Positions 1-6,458 of a DNA stretch of 9,543 bases are shown one piece after another; the stretch's first letter is position 1; each line of letters starts with the position of its first letter. The position numbers and the translations under genes were made by a program. The DNA lies in the NCBI GenBank assembly GCA_964403185.1, contig CAYOFK010000124.1:1-9543 (forward strand), written 5' to 3'. The notes beneath the pieces were generated by a model. That model saw only the letters and a program-made list of their open reading frames with translations. It made no database searches and was not told the origin of the DNA. The stretch comes from CAYOFK01 sp964403185. GTDB lineage: Bacteria; Bacteroidota; Bacteroidia; Bacteroidales; VadinHA17.

Positions 1-414
1 GCAGTTCGCATAGCCATTTGGGGTGAAAGTTTACAAATTATTAGAAAACACTGGTTGATTGGCGTCGGAACGGGCGATATTAAGGATGTTTTTTATAAAG
101 AAGCCAATTCAAAGAGATTCAATTTTGCCAGACAGCAACAATATAATATTCATAATCAATTCCTGGAAACCTGGCTTGAAAATGGGATCATAGGATTGTT
201 GCTGTTGTTAGCCATTATCTTTTATCCTTTTTTCTCAAGAAAGGTTTGCAACAGGCAATTGCTGATCTACCTGAGCGTTATCATCTTTATCAATTTCTTC
301 TTTGAATCCATGCTCAACCGGATCAATGGAGTGGCCTTTTTTGTCTTTTTCTACAGTTTGCTCTCGTTGGTTCCGCCGGAAGCAAAGAAAGAAATTGAAA
401 TTTACCCATTATGA
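1..414 (+). CDS. O-antigen ligase/polymerase-like membrane protein, C-terminal part (5' end outside window)
   Basis: The reading frame is open from base 1 and gives 137 residues, so the N-terminal part lies upstream of the window. What is visible fits the C-terminal part of Wzy/WaaL-type O-antigen ligases and polymerases: the motif HWLIGVGTGD, then HNQFLETWLENGIIG just before a hydrophobic segment (GLLLLLAIIFYPFF), then two closely spaced hydrophobic stretches (LLIYLSVIIFINFFFES and GVAFFVFFYSLLSLV) and a charged tail. Proteins of this family join or polymerise lipid-linked glycan units on the periplasmic face of the inner membrane, in O-antigen or exopolysaccharide synthesis. The family match rests on the GxGxGd and HNxFLE signatures and on hydropathy; the exact role (ligase or polymerase) cannot be told from the fragment. 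Its TGA overlaps the ATG of the next gene (ATGA, 411-414), which suggests co-transcription and translational coupling to the sulfatase. Confidence 0.8.
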   Translation, partial: AVRIAIWGESLQIIRKHWLIGVGTGDIKDVFYKEANSKRFNFARQQQYNIHNQFLETWLENGIIGLLLLLAIIFYPFFSRKVCNRQLLIYLSVIIFINFFFESMLNRINGVAFFVFFYSLLSLVPPEAKKEIEIYPL

Positions 415-2339
415 AAAATATTAAGTCCCGGACAATCACATTCGTAATTTGCATGGTTTGCATTCTGACTTTTATGAAATGCAATCCAACCAAAGAAGAG
501 GCTGAGAAACCCAATATTCTTTTAATCTACACCGATGATCAGCGGTATAATACTATCAATGCTCTTGGAAATAATGAGGTTCAAACACCCGCTATGGACC
601 GGCTTTCTGAAATGGGCTTATCCTTCACCAATGCCCATATTATGGGTGGCACCAGCGGGGCCGTATGCATGCCCAGCCGGGCCATGCTCATGACCGGAAA
701 GTCTTTATTCAGGCTCGAAATGAAAGGGGCCGTCATACCCGATGATCATGTGATGATGCCTGAATTGTTTCAAAAGAAGGGCTATTACACATATGGTATC
801 GGAAAATGGCACAATGGCAAGAAAGCCTATGCCCGTGCCTTTCAGGACGGCGGAAAGATCTTTTTCGGAGGAATGAGCGATCATGACAAAGTTCCGGTGT
901 TTGACTTTGATACCTCCGGGAAATACCTTGAAGAAAACAAATACATTGCCGGGGGCTTTTCAAGCGAGCTGTTTGTGGATGAAGCCATAGGATTTCTGGA
1001 ATCCTATGATAACAATAGACCCTTCTTTTTATATGTGGCCTTTACAGCGCCACACGATCCGCGTATGGCACCACGGGAATATGAAGACCTCTATCCCAGG
1101 GATCAAATAAAACTGCCGGAAAATTTCCTGCCTGAACATCCTTTTAATAATGGTGAAATGAAAGTCCGGGATGAAAAGCTGGCTCCCTGGCCCCGGACTC
1201 CTGAGATCGTAAAAGATCATATCGGCGCCTATTATGCCATGATCACCCATCTGGATGTGCAGATCGGACGTCTTTTGGATGCCCTGGAGGAACAGGGATG
1301 CAACAACAATACCATAATCATAATGGCCGGAGACAATGGACTGGCTGTGGGGCAGCATGGATTGATGGGGAAACAAAACATCTACGAACACAGCATCCGG
1401 GTGCCATTCATGATATCGGGCCCTGGCATACCAGAAAATAAACGGTCAGAGGCCCTGGTATACATCAATGATATTTTTCCCACTCTATGCGATCTTACCG
1501 GCATTGATCAACCGGAAAACATTTACGGCCAGTCGTTGATCCCCTTGATTAAGAACCCCGATGCTTCATTCAGGGAGGAAATATTTTATGCATACCGGAA
1601 TTTCCAGAGGGGTGTCCGCACTGAAAATGGCTGGAAACTGATTAAGTATAATGTGAATAATAAAGATACCCTCCAGTTATTTAACCTTAACGAAGATCCG
1701 TGGGAGACCAATAACCTTGGGCCTGATCCGGCCTGTGCTGAAAAAATTAAAGAATTAACATCCCTGTTGAAGCAGGAAATGAAGCAATCGGGAGATCCTA
1801 TGGACCTGGACCGGGAAAACTGGGGTAAGGAAAAAGTATTTATTCCCGATATTAAAGTATCTCACCTGGCGGTTGGAAAAAGCGTGAAACTTAACACTGA
1901 ATTCAGTTCAAAATATACCGCTGGCGGGAATCAGGGACTCACAGACGGCAAACATGGCACACTGGAAGTCCAGCATGATGCCTGGCAGGGCTATGAAGGC
2001 AATAATCTGGATGCGATTGTAGATCTTGGAGGGTCCACAACCATCCGCCTTATATCGGCCCGCTTCCTGCAAGCGGCAGGTTCCTGGGTGTTCCTGCCTT
2101 TGAAGGTGGAGTATCTGGTTTCGGACGACGGGAAAAACTGGCAGACACTTACTACCATACCTTATGAAAAGTTACAAAAGACCGACAAGCCAGGCATTCA
2201 TGATTTTGATTATAAGTTTGAAAAACATAATGTGCGGTTTGTGAGGGTGAAAGCCGAAAATATGGGTGTGTGCCCCGACTGGCATGCCGGCGCCGGAGGC
2301 AAAGCATGGATCTTTGTGGATGAGGTGGTGGTAAAATAA
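411..2339 (+). CDS. Sulfatase (formylglycine type) with C-terminal discoidin/F5-8C-like domain
   Basis: This 642-residue exported sulfatase hydrolyses sulfate esters, probably on a glycan. Residues 1-24 form a basic then hydrophobic export signal. Cys24 could be lipidated, but the preceding FMK is a poor lipobox because Lys at -1 is unusual, so it may be a lipoprotein or a signal-anchored protein. The sulfatase domain spans about residues 34-460. It shows the metal-binding pair Asp42-Asp43, the cysteine-type maturation motif C86-M-P-S-R90 (Cys86 becomes formylglycine), G-K132-W-H134, PHD with His215, GDNG with Asp308-Asn309, His316 and Lys321. Residues about 485-642 form a beta-rich discoidin-like domain (RFLQAAGSWVF, SDDGKNW, then a CPDWHAGAGGKAW tail), likely for carbohydrate binding. 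The start overlaps the stop of the upstream membrane-protein gene. Substrate is unknown; the FFGGMSDHDK stretch resembles Bacteroides glycan sulfatases, but I cannot assign a SulfAtlas subfamily. Confidence 0.95.
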   Translation: MKNIKSRTITFVICMVCILTFMKCNPTKEEAEKPNILLIYTDDQRYNTINALGNNEVQTPAMDRLSEMGLSFTNAHIMGGTSGAVCMPSRAMLMTGKSLFRLEMKGAVIPDDHVMMPELFQKKGYYTYGIGKWHNGKKAYARAFQDGGKIFFGGMSDHDKVPVFDFDTSGKYLEENKYIAGGFSSELFVDEAIGFLESYDNNRPFFLYVAFTAPHDPRMAPREYEDLYPRDQIKLPENFLPEHPFNNGEMKVRDEKLAPWPRTPEIVKDHIGAYYAMITHLDVQIGRLLDALEEQGCNNNTIIIMAGDNGLAVGQHGLMGKQNIYEHSIRVPFMISGPGIPENKRSEALVYINDIFPTLCDLTGIDQPENIYGQSLIPLIKNPDASFREEIFYAYRNFQRGVRTENGWKLIKYNVNNKDTLQLFNLNEDPWETNNLGPDPACAEKIKELTSLLKQEMKQSGDPMDLDRENWGKEKVFIPDIKVSHLAVGKSVKLNTEFSSKYTAGGNQGLTDGKHGTLEVQHDAWQGYEGNNLDAIVDLGGSTTIRLISARFLQAAGSWVFLPLKVEYLVSDDGKNWQTLTTIPYEKLQKTDKPGIHDFDYKFEKHNVRFVRVKAENMGVCPDWHAGAGGKAWIFVDEVVVK

Positions 2340-2373
2340 TTGCACCTTTTGAACGGGGTGGGTGGATTTGACA

Positions 2374-2398
2374 GATCCTGAACCAAGTTCAGGATGAC
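2374..2398 (-). repeat. Palindromic repeat copy A (25 bp, minus orientation)
   Basis: The unit is a perfect 9-bp stem, ATCCTGAAC (2375-2383) and GTTCAGGAT (2387-2395), around the loop CAA, with asymmetric flanks G on the left and GAC on the right that give it an orientation. The same 25 bases recur exactly at 4987-5011 and, as reverse complement, at 5042-5066. I define plus orientation as the form beginning GTCAT and ending ATC; this copy is minus. It starts 34 bases after the stop of the upstream sulfatase gene and ends 44 bases before the GTG of the GIY-YIG gene. It has no immediate T-run, so it is not a textbook terminator, although the hairpin could stabilise the mRNA end. Confidence 0.9.
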
Positions 2399-2442
2399 TC
2401 GGGGAGGTTTTTAGTTTACATCCTAAATTGACAAATAGCCTT

Positions 2443-2727
2443 GTGAAAAAGGGATATGTTTATATCATCAGTAATAAAAACAGAACCACCTTTTATACTG
2501 GAGTGACGAGTACGCTTAAAGAACGAATTGAAAAACATAGAAAAGGGATTAAATCTATTTTCCCGGCTAAGTATAATTTAAGAGACCTCGTGTATTTTGA
2601 GGAATTAGAAAGTATGATGGGTGCCATAAACCGGGAGAAACAATTAAAGCGTTGGCATAGGGATTGGAAAATCAATTTAATTAAAAGCCTGAATCCGGAA
2701 ATGAAAGACCTTTTTCCGGAGTTGTAA
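2443..2727 (+). CDS. Small GIY-YIG superfamily nuclease, possibly repeat-associated
   Basis: A 94-residue single-domain GIY-YIG protein. From the GTG start the N-terminus reads (M)KKGYVYIIS, the usual beginning of this family, so I prefer GTG 2443 to the in-frame TTG at 2428; no in-frame ATG exists upstream. Visible motifs are the GIY-like VYI (residues 6-8), YIG-like YTG (18-20), catalytic-type Arg28 and His32 (ERIEKH), and Glu65 in AINREKQLKRW, followed by the typical WKINLIKSLNP tail. The family makes DNA strand breaks through one metal-dependent site; short stand-alone members are widespread in Bacteroidota and their role is poorly defined. The gene is visibly richer in A+T than the sulfatase genes on either side. 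It is enclosed by palindromic repeats in opposite orientations, which suggests a mobile or repeat-linked cassette rather than a glycan role. Confidence 0.88.
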   Translation: MKKGYVYIISNKNRTTFYTGVTSTLKERIEKHRKGIKSIFPAKYNLRDLVYFEELESMMGAINREKQLKRWHRDWKINLIKSLNPEMKDLFPEL

Positions 2728-2768
2728 TCATTTATAAAGTACTTTGAATGATGCTAAAATACCAGACT

Positions 2769-2802
2769 GTCATTCTGAATTCATTTCAGAATCTGCTACC
2801 TT
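2769..2802 (+). repeat. Palindromic repeat variant B1 (plus orientation)
   Basis: The core begins GTCATTCTGAA and ends TTCAGAATCTGC. An 8-bp perfect stem, ATTCTGAA (2772-2779) and TTCAGAAT (2785-2792), closes a 5-base loop TTCAT. The layout matches the 25-bp palindrome (GTCAT at one side, ATC at the other, a CTGAA/TTCAG core), but with A/T in place of C/G at one stem pair and a different loop, so I treat it as a variant of the same family. The trailing CTGCTACCTT is also present after the next copy. It lies 41 bases after the GIY-YIG stop and faces opposite to copy A on the other side of that gene. Confidence 0.8.
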
Positions 2803-2822
2803 TAAGTAAATCTTGAAATTAT

Positions 2823-2890
2823 GTCATTCTGAATTCATTTATTCCCTTCGGTCATGAGATCGCTGCGCTAAGTTCAGAATCTGCTACCTT
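2823..2890 (+). repeat. Palindromic repeat variant B2 with enlarged loop (plus orientation)
   Basis: This is a direct repeat of the previous unit. Both ends match it: GTCATTCTGAATTCATTT at 2823-2840 equals 2769-2786, and CAGAATCTGCTACCTT at 2875-2890 equals 2787-2802. The same 8-bp stem (2826-2833 with 2873-2880) now encloses 39 bases instead of 5, the extra part including CCCTTCGGTCATGAGATCGC. Either this is the full-length form and the shorter copy is a deletion product, or the loop gained an insertion. It ends 28 bases before the next gene start, so it lies in that gene's 5' leader or promoter region. Confidence 0.8.
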
Positions 2891-2918
2891 ACACACAAAT
2901 TTATAAATAACACATAAC

Positions 2919-4952
2919 ATGAAATTCGGAAGTACCATAACTTGTTTACTGGCCTCCCTGCTTCTTATAAACGCTTGTAATACCCAACAGGAACAAAAAC
3001 GCCCCAACATCCTGTTCATTATGGCCGACGACCATGCTGTTCAGGCAGTGAGCGCCCTGGATGGATCGCTCAACCAAACCCCAAACATCGACCGCATAGC
3101 TGATGAAGGCATGATCTTTCTGAACAGCTTCTGCACCAATTCTATATGTGCCCCTGTACGGGCAGTGAACCTGACAGGAAAATATAATCACCTGAATGGA
3201 CAGATCAATAACAATATCCGCTTTGACGGATCACAAATGACCTATCCCAAACTTCTCCAAAAGGAAGGCTACCAGACAGCCATGATCGGCAAGTGGCACC
3301 TGCAAAGCGATCCCGAGGGATTTGATTACTGGAATGTCTTACCAGGTCAGGGTGAATATTACAATCCCGATTTCATAGAGATGGGAAAACGGACCCGTGT
3401 TGAAGGCTATGTGACCGATCTGATCACGGATTTCAGCATTGAATGGCTGAAGAACCGGGATCCGGAAAAACCGTTCTGCCTGCTTCTCCACCACAAGGCT
3501 CCTCACAGAAACTGGATGCCGGGCCCCGGCCATCTCACTATGTATGACGATACCACCATCAAAGTGCCGGACAATTACTTCGATGATTATGACACCCGGA
3601 GCGCTGCAGCCAGGGAACAGGAAATGACCGTATATAAGCACATGCAACCGGTTTATGATCTGAAAGTTTCTGAGGGCTCAGAAATCAGACACCGGTCGTT
3701 CAGCAGGATGAATGAACAGCAGAAAGCCGCTTGGTATGCAGCATATAATCCGAAAAATAAGGCATTCCTTGAAGCCGGACTCGAAGGCCGGGAGCTGGCT
3801 GAATGGAAGTTGCAGCGCTATCTGAAGGATTACCTGAGATGCATTGCTTCAGTGGATGATAACATCGGAAGGGTTTTGGATTACCTCGATGAAACCGGTC
3901 TGGCAGAAAACACCATCGTGATCTATACTTCCGACCAGGGCTTCTACCTTGGAGAACATGGTTGGTTCGATAAACGATTCATGTATGAAGAATCCCTGAG
4001 AATGCCATTGCTGATCCGGTTTCCCAAAGAGATCAGGGCCGGGACAAAATCCGACAAGATGGTTCTGAACCTTGATTTTGCAGAAACCCTGCTCGATCTG
4101 GGTGGTGTAACTATACCTGAAGAGATGCAGGGAGAATCATTCAGGGAACTATTTGCAAATCCCGATACTGAAGACTGGCGGGATGCCATTTATTACCATT
4201 ACTATGAATATCCGGGCGTTCATGCCGTAAAAAGGCACTATGGGATCAGAACCCGGCGCTACAAACTGATGCATTTCTACTATGATATTGATGCCTGGGA
4301 ACTCTATGACCTGGCAAAGGATCCTGAGGAGATGAACAACCTCTATGGAAATCCTGAGTATGAGGGTATCATAGCTGAGCTTAAGGAAAGGCTGGAAAAA
4401 CTGCAGGAGCAATACCGGGAGGACCCTGAGGATTTTTTAAAGCCAACAGGGACGAAAACATCAAATCACCTTGGGGTTCATAAGGCTGTTACTCTTAATA
4501 TTCAGGCCTCAGGACGTTACAATAAGGGAAACCCGGATCTGTTAACCGATGGTGAGTTGTTTACTCTTGATCCCTACTGGACGTCCATGGTGGTGGGGTG
4601 GCTTGGGTTCGAGGGAACAGATATGGAAGCCGTTATCGACCTGGAAAAACCCACCCCTGTTTCTGAAGTAACCGTCCGGTTTTTGCAACGCCAGGGGAGC
4701 TGGGTGTTTTTTCCTGAAAAAGTAGAGGTTTTTGTTTCTGATGATGGTGTTGACTTTGACAAACTGGGGGAAACAGAAAACCGGCAACCGGGGAAATCTT
4801 CCGAGGCTTCTATTCAGGCTTTTACGGTGGCCTCGAAAGTCAATGCCCGGTATGTTAAAGTGATAGCCACAAATATTAAGAAATGCCCCGACTGGCATGC
4901 CGGAGCCGGCGGTAAAGCCTGGATATTTGTGGATGAGGTGGTGGTGAGGTAG
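2919..4952 (+). CDS. Lipoprotein sulfatase with C-terminal discoidin-like domain, N-acetylglucosamine-6-sulfatase-like
   Basis: A 677-residue sulfatase. Residues 1-20 are a lipoprotein signal ending LLINAC, with Cys20 the likely lipidated residue, so the enzyme is probably membrane-anchored in the periplasm or at the cell surface. The catalytic domain runs about residues 28-500. It shows Asp37-Asp38, maturation motif C77-A-P-V-R81, G-K125-W-H127, the APHRNW segment with His196, SDQG with Asp339-Gln340, His347 and Lys352. The order GKWHLQSDPEGFDYW, APHRNWMPGP and DDYDTRSAAAREQEM recalls Bacteroides GlcNAc-6-O-sulfatases (SulfAtlas S1_11, from memory), so 6-sulfated GlcNAc is a reasonable but unproven substrate. 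A discoidin-like domain occupies about residues 515-677; its last 21 residues before the final Arg are identical to those of the 411-2339 sulfatase. Palindromic repeats lie on both sides. No Bacteroidota-type TAnnTTTG promoter is evident upstream. Confidence 0.95.
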   Translation: MKFGSTITCLLASLLLINACNTQQEQKRPNILFIMADDHAVQAVSALDGSLNQTPNIDRIADEGMIFLNSFCTNSICAPVRAVNLTGKYNHLNGQINNNIRFDGSQMTYPKLLQKEGYQTAMIGKWHLQSDPEGFDYWNVLPGQGEYYNPDFIEMGKRTRVEGYVTDLITDFSIEWLKNRDPEKPFCLLLHHKAPHRNWMPGPGHLTMYDDTTIKVPDNYFDDYDTRSAAAREQEMTVYKHMQPVYDLKVSEGSEIRHRSFSRMNEQQKAAWYAAYNPKNKAFLEAGLEGRELAEWKLQRYLKDYLRCIASVDDNIGRVLDYLDETGLAENTIVIYTSDQGFYLGEHGWFDKRFMYEESLRMPLLIRFPKEIRAGTKSDKMVLNLDFAETLLDLGGVTIPEEMQGESFRELFANPDTEDWRDAIYYHYYEYPGVHAVKRHYGIRTRRYKLMHFYYDIDAWELYDLAKDPEEMNNLYGNPEYEGIIAELKERLEKLQEQYREDPEDFLKPTGTKTSNHLGVHKAVTLNIQASGRYNKGNPDLLTDGELFTLDPYWTSMVVGWLGFEGTDMEAVIDLEKPTPVSEVTVRFLQRQGSWVFFPEKVEVFVSDDGVDFDKLGETENRQPGKSSEASIQAFTVASKVNARYVKVIATNIKKCPDWHAGAGGKAWIFVDEVVVR

Positions 4953-4986
4953 GAGCTCAGTTGTTGTGGGATGGTGGGCTTTGGCA

Positions 4987-5011
4987 GATCCTGAACCAAG
5001 TTCAGGATGAC
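4987..5011 (-). repeat. Palindromic repeat copy C (25 bp, minus orientation; left half of an inverted pair)
   Basis: This copy is base-for-base identical to 2374-2398: stem ATCCTGAAC (4988-4996), loop CAA, stem GTTCAGGAT (5000-5008), outer G and GAC. It starts 34 bases after the stop codon of the preceding lectin-tailed sulfatase, exactly the spacing of copy A after its own sulfatase, and the bases just before it (TTTGGCA) resemble those before copy A (TTTGACA). Confidence 0.9.
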
Positions 5012-5041
5012 AGTCAATGGTTTTGGCTCAATTGATAACGA

Positions 5042-5066
5042 GTCATCCTGAACTTGGTTCAGGATC
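5042..5066 (+). repeat. Palindromic repeat copy D (25 bp, plus orientation; right half of an inverted pair)
   Basis: This is the exact reverse complement of 4987-5011, with stem ATCCTGAAC (5045-5053), loop TTG and stem GTTCAGGAT (5057-5065). It sits 30 bases after copy C. The two could fold as separate small hairpins or as one long hairpin with 25 paired bases and a 30-base loop. The pair fills most of the 150-base gap between two sulfatase genes and ends 36 bases before the next ATG, so it may attenuate read-through or stabilise the upstream message. No T-run follows. Confidence 0.9.
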
Positions 5067-5102
5067 TCCTTAATTGAATACGAATCTATAATTAAATCAA
5101 TC

Positions 5103-6458
5103 ATGTCTAAACACAGCATCCATATAATAATCCTTATGCTGGCCTTAATTGCTTATGGTTGCCAAAACCAGCATACATCTGACCAACCCAACATCATCAT
5201 CATTCTGACGGATGATCTGGGCTATGGGGACCTGGGCTGCTACGGAAATCCAACCATTAACACACCGAATCTGGATCGCATGGCGCAGGAAGGCCTGAAA
5301 TTCACACAGTTCTACACGGGAGCCCCGGTATGTACCCCCACCAGGGCCGCACTCATGACCGGATGCTACCCGAAAAGGGTGGGGCTGCATAAAGGTGTTT
5401 TGTTCCCTCATACTAATCATGGCATCAATGCCGATGAAGTGCTATTGTCAGAACTTCTAAAGGACCATGGATATAAAACGGCCATTCTGGGTAAATGGCA
5501 CCTGGGGCATCAATATGAATTTTTACCATTACAGCACGGATTCGACGAGTATTATGGTATCCCCTTCAGTAACGACATGAGCAAAAAGGAGCAGATCATC
5601 ATGGGCCGTTCTGACTATCCCTGGTACCTCCCCCTTATGGAAGGGAATGATACCCTTGAATTGGATCCTGATCAGACTAAATTTACCGGAAATATTACCC
5701 TCAAAGCAATTGACTTTATTAAACGAAATGCCACCAACAGATTCTTCCTGTATATACCCCATCCCATGCCTCATATCCCGGTTTATGCCTCAGAGAACTT
5801 TCAGGGAACCAGCAAGCGCGGTCCGTATGGCGATACCGTGGAAGAGATTGACTGGAGTGTGGGGGAGATCCTGAAAGTTCTGAAAGAAAATGGCATTGCT
5901 GAAAATACCCTGGTTATTTTTACATCGGATAACGGACCCTGGCTGTCCTTTAAAACCCATGGCGGGTCTGCAGGTCCGTTGAGAGGCGGAAAACAGACAA
6001 CCTGGGAGGGAGGGATGCGTGTCCCAGCCCTGGCATGGTGGCCCGGGCATATTGAAGCAAACAGGGTTTCCGGTGAAGTGGCAACCATCATGGACCTGTA
6101 TCCAACCATCGCCGCCATTTTAAACATCTCATTAGCAGGGATGAAAAAAATTGACGGAATGGATATTTCGGATCATTTGCAGAAAAATGAAACCATCCCT
6201 GAACGGCCGGTGTATTATTACCACCAGAGAGGACCCCTTCAGGCGATGCGCAAGGGCCCATGGAAAGTGTCAAGACGTGGTGAGGCCACAGCCTTGTATA
6301 ATGTTGAAGAAGATATTTCAGAAAAATATGATCTTTCTTCAGAATATCCGGAATTGTTGGATGAACTTATGCTTGAAATGGTCCGCTTTGACAGCCTTAT
6401 GGAAATTGAAAAACGCCCGGCCACTTATTTAACCGACCGACATGATGAGAAGGATTAA
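5103..6458 (+). CDS. Lipoprotein arylsulfatase A-like sulfatase
   Basis: A 451-residue single-domain sulfatase of about normal family length, without a lectin tail. The signal ends LIAYGC with Cys20 as probable lipidation site. The catalytic domain shows TDDLGYGDLGCYGN with Asp37-Asp38, maturation motif C77-T-P-T-R81 in a very typical context (CTPTRAALMTGCYP), G-K131-W-H133, PMPHIP with His224, SDNG with Asp276-Asn277, His286 and Lys297. The YYGIPFSNDM stretch is typical of the arylsulfatase A / N-acetylgalactosamine-6-sulfatase-like branch, so it probably acts on sulfated sugars at the membrane or cell surface; the precise substrate cannot be read from sequence. The start ATG gives a clean lipoprotein signal. 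Its 3' end overlaps the next gene by 17 bases in another frame, a strong sign of one operon with translational coupling. Confidence 0.95.
   Translation: MSKHSIHIIILMLALIAYGCQNQHTSDQPNIIIILTDDLGYGDLGCYGNPTINTPNLDRMAQEGLKFTQFYTGAPVCTPTRAALMTGCYPKRVGLHKGVLFPHTNHGINADEVLLSELLKDHGYKTAILGKWHLGHQYEFLPLQHGFDEYYGIPFSNDMSKKEQIIMGRSDYPWYLPLMEGNDTLELDPDQTKFTGNITLKAIDFIKRNATNRFFLYIPHPMPHIPVYASENFQGTSKRGPYGDTVEEIDWSVGEILKVLKENGIAENTLVIFTSDNGPWLSFKTHGGSAGPLRGGKQTTWEGGMRVPALAWWPGHIEANRVSGEVATIMDLYPTIAAILNISLAGMKKIDGMDISDHLQKNETIPERPVYYYHQRGPLQAMRKGPWKVSRRGEATALYNVEEDISEKYDLSSEYPELLDELMLEMVRFDSLMEIEKRPATYLTDRHDEKD

Noticed and set aside
2428..2442. Earlier TTG start giving five extra residues (TTG ACA AAT AGC CTT) for the GIY-YIG gene
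   Set aside because: Family members normally begin one or two residues before the K-G-Y-V-Y motif, which fits GTG 2443; the extra residues match nothing I recognise. It cannot be fully excluded.
2769..2890. Direct repeats as a possible CRISPR array
   Set aside because: There are only two units, each is internally palindromic with unequal length, there is no regular spacer series, and no cas gene is present.
4987..5066. Inverted palindromes as ordinary intrinsic terminators
   Set aside because: No T-run follows either hairpin on either strand, and exact copies at two loci with directional flanks fit a dispersed repeat better. A side role in mRNA stability remains possible.
4814..5119. Minus-strand 101-codon open frame over the sulfatase end and the repeats
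   Set aside because: It lies antisense to a well-supported coding region and its protein includes translated palindromes; it resembles no known family.
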